Of a stretch of 9,194 bases of DNA, positions 6,601-9,194 are shown one piece after another. The stretch spans positions 1 to 9,194 of the forward strand of contig JAUYGW010000165.1 of assembly GCA_030690245.1 (NCBI GenBank). The letters run 5' to 3'. The position numbers and the translations under genes are program-made. The notes below the pieces were generated by a model, which had not been told where the DNA came from, made no database searches, and saw only the letters and a program-made list of their open reading frames with translations. The stretch is from Gallionella sp. GTDB lineage: Bacteria > Pseudomonadota > Gammaproteobacteria > Burkholderiales > Gallionellaceae. The stretch's first letter is position 1; each line of letters starts with the position of its first letter.

Positions 6601-6834
6601 ATGTCTATTGAACAGCGCGTTAAAAAAATCGTTGCCGAGCAACTTGGCGTGAACGAATCGGAAGTCAAAAACGAGTCTTCTTTCGTCAATGATCTGGGTG
6701 CGGATTCTCTTGATACCGTTGAGCTGGTGATGGCTCTGGAAGAAGAGTTCGAATGTGAGATCCCCGACGAAGACGCAGAAAAAATCACCACCGTGCAGCA
6801 AGCCATCGATTACGTCCTGTCACATCAGAAATAA
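6601..6834 (+). CDS. acpP: Acyl carrier protein
   Basis: This is a 77-aa acidic four-helix carrier protein, nearly identical in core regions to E. coli AcpP. The phosphopantetheine attachment site is S36 in [18 protein letters not shown]. The recognition helix that follows is intact, as is the C-terminal block [13 protein letters not shown]. Holo-ACP synthase attaches 4'-phosphopantetheine to S36, and AcpP then carries acyl chains between the fatty-acid enzymes and donates them to lipid and lipid A synthesis. GGGAG at 6590-6594, six bases before ATG 6601, is a strong ribosome-binding site, as expected for a very abundant protein. A dedicated promoter lies just upstream. fabF follows after 72 bases. 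The gene is complete and undamaged. Confidence 0.98.
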   Translation: MSIEQRVKKIVAEQLGVNESEVKNESSFVNDLGADSLDTVELVMALEEEFECEIPDEDAEKITTVQQAIDYVLSHQK

Positions 6835-6894
6835 GTCTGGGCGCATCAATAATCATTCCTTTCTTTTTTCTGTTTCCCCCCATTAATTTTATTT

Positions 6895-6909
6895 GGCGGA
6901 GTCAGTTTG
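6895..6909 (+). promoter_or_regulatory. Ribosome-binding site that sets the TTG start of fabF
   Basis: GGCGGAG at 6895-6901 lies five bases before TTG 6907, and the encoded SKRRVVITGLG matches the very N-terminus of known FabF proteins. No ATG or GTG at this position would preserve that N-terminus, so TTG is the likely start. Confidence 0.8.
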
Positions 6910-8139
6910 TCTAAACGCAGAGTTGTCATTACCGGACTGGGGATCATCTACCCGGTCGTGATCGGGATTCCCGCTGCCTGGCAAAACATGGTCGCGGGAA
7001 AATCTGGAATCACCAAAATCACCCGCTTCGATGCCGGTGCATTGGCCGCGCAGATTGCCGGGGAAGTGAAGGATTTTGACGCTACCCAATACATTCCAGC
7101 CAAGGATGCGCGCCGTATGGATCGCTTCATCCATTTCGGCCTGGTGGCCGGCTTGGAGGCGTTCAAGGATTCCGGGCTGGAAGTTTCCGAGCAGAATGCC
7201 GAACGCATCGGCGTCAACATCGGCTCCGGCATCGGCGGCTTGCCGATGATCGAGGAGACGCACAACGATTTTCTGGCCGCAGGGCCGCGCAAAATCTCGC
7301 CGTTCTTCATTCCGGGCACCATCATCAACATGATTTCCGGCAATCTGTCCGTGATGTACGGATTGAAGGGCCCGAACCTGGCGATGGTTTCCGCCTGCAC
7401 CACCGGCACGCATTGCATCGGCGAATCGGCGCGCATCATCGAGTATGGTGATGCGGACGTGATGATTGCCGGCGGTGCCGAAGCGACGATCAGCCCGTTG
7501 GCGGTGGGTGGCTTCGCCGCTGCGCGCGCGCTCAGCACGCGCAACGACGATCCCGCTACCGCCAGCCGCCCCTGGGACAAGGATCGCGACGGTTTCGTGA
7601 TCGGCGAGGGCGCGGGTGTGATGGTGCTGGAAGAATACGAGCACGCCAAGGCGCGCGGCGCAAAAATTTACGCGGAGCTGGCCGGTTACGGCATGAGCGG
7701 CGACGCTTACCATATCACCTCGCCGAACACCGACGGGCCGAAACGCAGCATGTTGAATGCGTTGCGCAACGCCGGGCTGAACCCGCAGGATGTACAGTAC
7801 GTCAACGCGCATGGCACTTCGACGCCGATGGGCGACAAGAACGAAACCGACGCGATCAAACTGGCGTTTGGCGACTATGCCGGGAAACTGGTGGTGAATT
7901 CCACCAAGTCGATGACCGGCCATCTGCTGGGCGGCGCGGGCGGAATCGAGTCGATATTCTGTGCGCTGGCGGTGCACCATCAAATTTCACCGCCGACCAT
8001 CAATATCTTCGAGCAGGACCCGGAGTGCGATCTGGACTACTGCGCGAATACCGCACGCGACATGAAGATCGACGTCGCGGTGAACAACAACTTCGGCTTC
8101 GGCGGAACCAATGGCTCACTGGTATTCCGCAGGATTTAG
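6907..8139 (+). CDS. fabF: 3-oxoacyl-ACP synthase II (KAS II)
   Basis: This 410-aa thiolase-fold condensing enzyme joins malonyl-ACP to acyl-ACP during chain elongation, and in many bacteria governs the C16:1-to-C18:1 step. The catalytic triad is complete: C164 in SACTTGTH, H302 in NAHGTSTP and H339 in STKSMTGHLLGGAGG, with K334 also present. The C-terminal NNNFGFGGTNGSLVF is intact. Sequence agreement with E. coli FabF runs end to end. One oddity is that the usually conserved SPVGN near residue 15 reads YPVVIG, with the length kept. Start is TTG 6907. It sits 72 bases after acpP, with no terminator seen between, so co-transcription from the acpP promoter is likely. A 131-bp inverted repeat then separates it from pabC. 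Confidence 0.97.
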   Translation: MSKRRVVITGLGIIYPVVIGIPAAWQNMVAGKSGITKITRFDAGALAAQIAGEVKDFDATQYIPAKDARRMDRFIHFGLVAGLEAFKDSGLEVSEQNAERIGVNIGSGIGGLPMIEETHNDFLAAGPRKISPFFIPGTIINMISGNLSVMYGLKGPNLAMVSACTTGTHCIGESARIIEYGDADVMIAGGAEATISPLAVGGFAAARALSTRNDDPATASRPWDKDRDGFVIGEGAGVMVLEEYEHAKARGAKIYAELAGYGMSGDAYHITSPNTDGPKRSMLNALRNAGLNPQDVQYVNAHGTSTPMGDKNETDAIKLAFGDYAGKLVVNSTKSMTGHLLGGAGGIESIFCALAVHHQISPPTINIFEQDPECDLDYCANTARDMKIDVAVNNNFGFGGTNGSLVFRRI

Positions 8140-8168
8140 CTTTGCAAATCAACCTGAAAACGACTATT

Positions 8169-8299
8169 AGCCACGGATAAACACAGATTAACACTGATAA
8201 AACAATGTGTTGTTGAAATTGCACCATTCGCTAGAAAGGTGCATCAGATGAGTGGCACAGACATTGATAATCAGTGCATATCCGTGTTAATCCGTGGCT
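8169..8299. mobile_element. MITE-like imperfect inverted repeat between fabF and pabC
   Basis: The left arm starts AGCCACGGAT at 8169 and the right arm ends ATCCGTGGCT at 8299. Of the first 30 symmetric positions 25 pair, and after a one-base shift CAATGT (8203-8208) pairs with ACATTG (8261-8266). The arms are thus about 40 bases each around a core of about 52 bases. The core holds a smaller inverted repeat, TGCACC (8220-8225) and GGTGCA (8238-8243). There is no coding capacity. The CCACGGAT..AACACGGAT motif recurs widely in intergenic DNA of many bacteria. A non-autonomous transposable element or large REP/BIME-like structure is the best reading. No clear target-site duplication is visible. 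Confidence 0.65.
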
Positions 8300-8313
8300 G
8301 ATTTGCTTTTTAT

Positions 8314-8326
8314 AGGATCAACGATG
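8314..8326 (+). promoter_or_regulatory. Ribosome-binding site that sets the start of pabC
   Basis: AGGA at 8314-8317 lies six bases before ATG 8324. The alternative in-frame GTG at 8294 falls inside the inverted repeat and would add ten residues unlike the family N-terminus, so ATG 8324 is preferred. Confidence 0.75.
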
Positions 8327-9148
8327 CTGGTCAATGGCAAGCCAGGCAATTTGATCAGCATCCGCGACCGCGGTCTGCTCTACGGCGACGGGGTATTCCG
8401 CACCCTGCGCGCCGCCCGAGGCAAGGCGCTGCATTGGTCCTTGCACTACCTGAAACTCCAGCATGATTGCGCCAAGCTGGGCATCACCTGCCCGGATGAG
8501 GCGCTGCTTTGCGCCGAACTGGATCAAGTGCTCGCGCAGCACCCGGACGGCGTGGTGAAGCTGATCGTCACACGCGGCGAAGGTGCGCGCGGCTACACGC
8601 CGTCCGCCGATGCGACAGCCACGCGCATCTGGGACTTCTCGCCCTTGCCGGACTACCCGCCTGAATGGGCTATACAAGGCATCAAGGCGCATGAATGCAG
8701 CCTGCGCCTGTCCGAGCAGCCTCGCCTGGCCTGCGTCAAGCACCTCAACCGTCTGGAAAACGTGCTGGCGGCGGCGGAGCTGAACGATGCGCAATTGTAC
8801 GGCGAACCAGCCGCCGAGGGGCTGTTGCTGGATGCCGAAGGGCATCTGATCGAAGGCACGCGCAGCAACCTGTTTCTGGTGGTGCAAGGTCAGTTGGTCA
8901 CCCCCGATCTGTCGCGTTGCGGCGTGGCGGGGATACAGCGCGGGCGGGTCATGGCGTGGGCGTTGCAGCATGGCGTCACGCTGCATGTGCGCGATGTCGG
9001 GCTGGAGGAGGCGCTGCATGCCGACGAGCTGTTTGTCGTGAACAGCGTCATCGGGCTGTGGCCGATACGCGAACTGGGACAACATCATTGGAGCCATTTC
9101 CCGGTTGCGGCGCAGATTCGCCACGACCTTGACCGGCAGGACGCATGA
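8324..9148 (+). CDS. pabC: Aminodeoxychorismate lyase
   Basis: This 274-aa fold-type IV PLP enzyme cleaves 4-amino-4-deoxychorismate to p-aminobenzoate and pyruvate, the last p-aminobenzoate step of folate synthesis. It opens with MLVNGKPGNLISIRDRGLLY and GDGVFRT, as in E. coli PabC (269 aa). The Schiff-base lysine is K139 in VKHLNRLE, and a conserved glutamate is E177 in LIEGTRSNLF. The phosphate-cup region VTPDLSRCGVAGIQRGRV is present. Branched-chain and D-amino-acid transaminases share this fold, but the KHLNRLE motif and the position after fabF favour PabC. The mltG and tmk genes that often follow are not visible. The TGA overlaps an ATG at 9145, but the sequence beyond enters a REP-like repeat. 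Confidence 0.93.
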   Translation: MLVNGKPGNLISIRDRGLLYGDGVFRTLRAARGKALHWSLHYLKLQHDCAKLGITCPDEALLCAELDQVLAQHPDGVVKLIVTRGEGARGYTPSADATATRIWDFSPLPDYPPEWAIQGIKAHECSLRLSEQPRLACVKHLNRLENVLAAAELNDAQLYGEPAAEGLLLDAEGHLIEGTRSNLFLVVQGQLVTPDLSRCGVAGIQRGRVMAWALQHGVTLHVRDVGLEEALHADELFVVNSVIGLWPIRELGQHHWSHFPVAAQIRHDLDRQDA

Positions 9149-9171
9149 ATCAGAAAAAAGCTGTTGATACT

Positions 9172-9194
9172 TGTAGGAGCGGGCCAAGCCCCCG
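9172..9194. repeat. REP-like repeat cut by the window edge
   Basis: TGTAGGAGCGGGCC-AAG-CCCCCG resembles the TGTAGGAGCGGGC...GCCCGC class of REP sequences well known in Pseudomonas and other Proteobacteria. GGGC (9181-9184) can pair with GCCC (9188-9191). It begins 24 bases after the pabC stop, and its right side lies beyond the window. Confidence 0.5.

Noticed and set aside
9145..9194. Start of another gene (MNQKKAVDTC...) overlapping the pabC stop
   Set aside because: The frame is open to the edge, but the AGGA is only three bases from the ATG and the downstream bases look like a REP repeat, so coding is not supported.

Overview
The window looks like chromosomal DNA of a betaproteobacterium. 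The clues are a fatty-acid gene set in the order fabG, acpP, fabF, pabC, a YheS-type ABC-F protein, a small Lys-rich protein of a type I associate with Betaproteobacteria, and GC-rich genes separated by short REP-like palindromes. A member of the Gallionellaceae/Nitrosomonadales would fit, but this is inference and the genus cannot be fixed from the sequence alone.

Layout, left to right. Positions 1-60 hold the last 19 codons of fabG. Next comes an AT-richer gene for a DUF1780-type putative nuclease (124-729, +), then a cluster of palindromic repeats (740-851). The ABC-F ATPase gene yheS follows on the minus strand (852-2717). Divergent from yheS is a two-gene unit: an HDOD signalling protein (2831-3691, +) and the chemoreceptor deamidase cheD (3722-4357, +). 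A promoter-like site precedes a 51-aa Lys-rich protein (4458-4613, +), which is followed after 33 bases by a GspE/PilB-family ATPase (4647-6431, +). A short perfect hairpin follows. Then come acpP with its own promoter (6601-6834), fabF with a TTG start (6907-8139), a MITE-like inverted repeat (8169-8299) and pabC (8324-9148). A REP-like sequence runs off the right edge. No gene-free stretch exceeds 300 bases.

How the genes work together. fabG, acpP and fabF serve type II fatty-acid elongation: AcpP carries the acyl chain, FabF condenses it and FabG reduces the 3-oxo product. pabC makes p-aminobenzoate for folate and commonly rides with this cluster. The main point of interest is that about 6.5 kb of unrelated genes (translation quality control, signalling/chemotaxis, a secretion/pilus ATPase, a putative nuclease) sits between fabG and acpP, which are usually adjacent. 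The acpP promoter lets the distal half run independently. HDOD, CheD and the secretion ATPase together hint at motility or surface-appendage signalling, but nothing here proves a joint system. I see no CRISPR array, tRNA, rRNA, integrase or transposase, and no clear evidence of a wholly new system.
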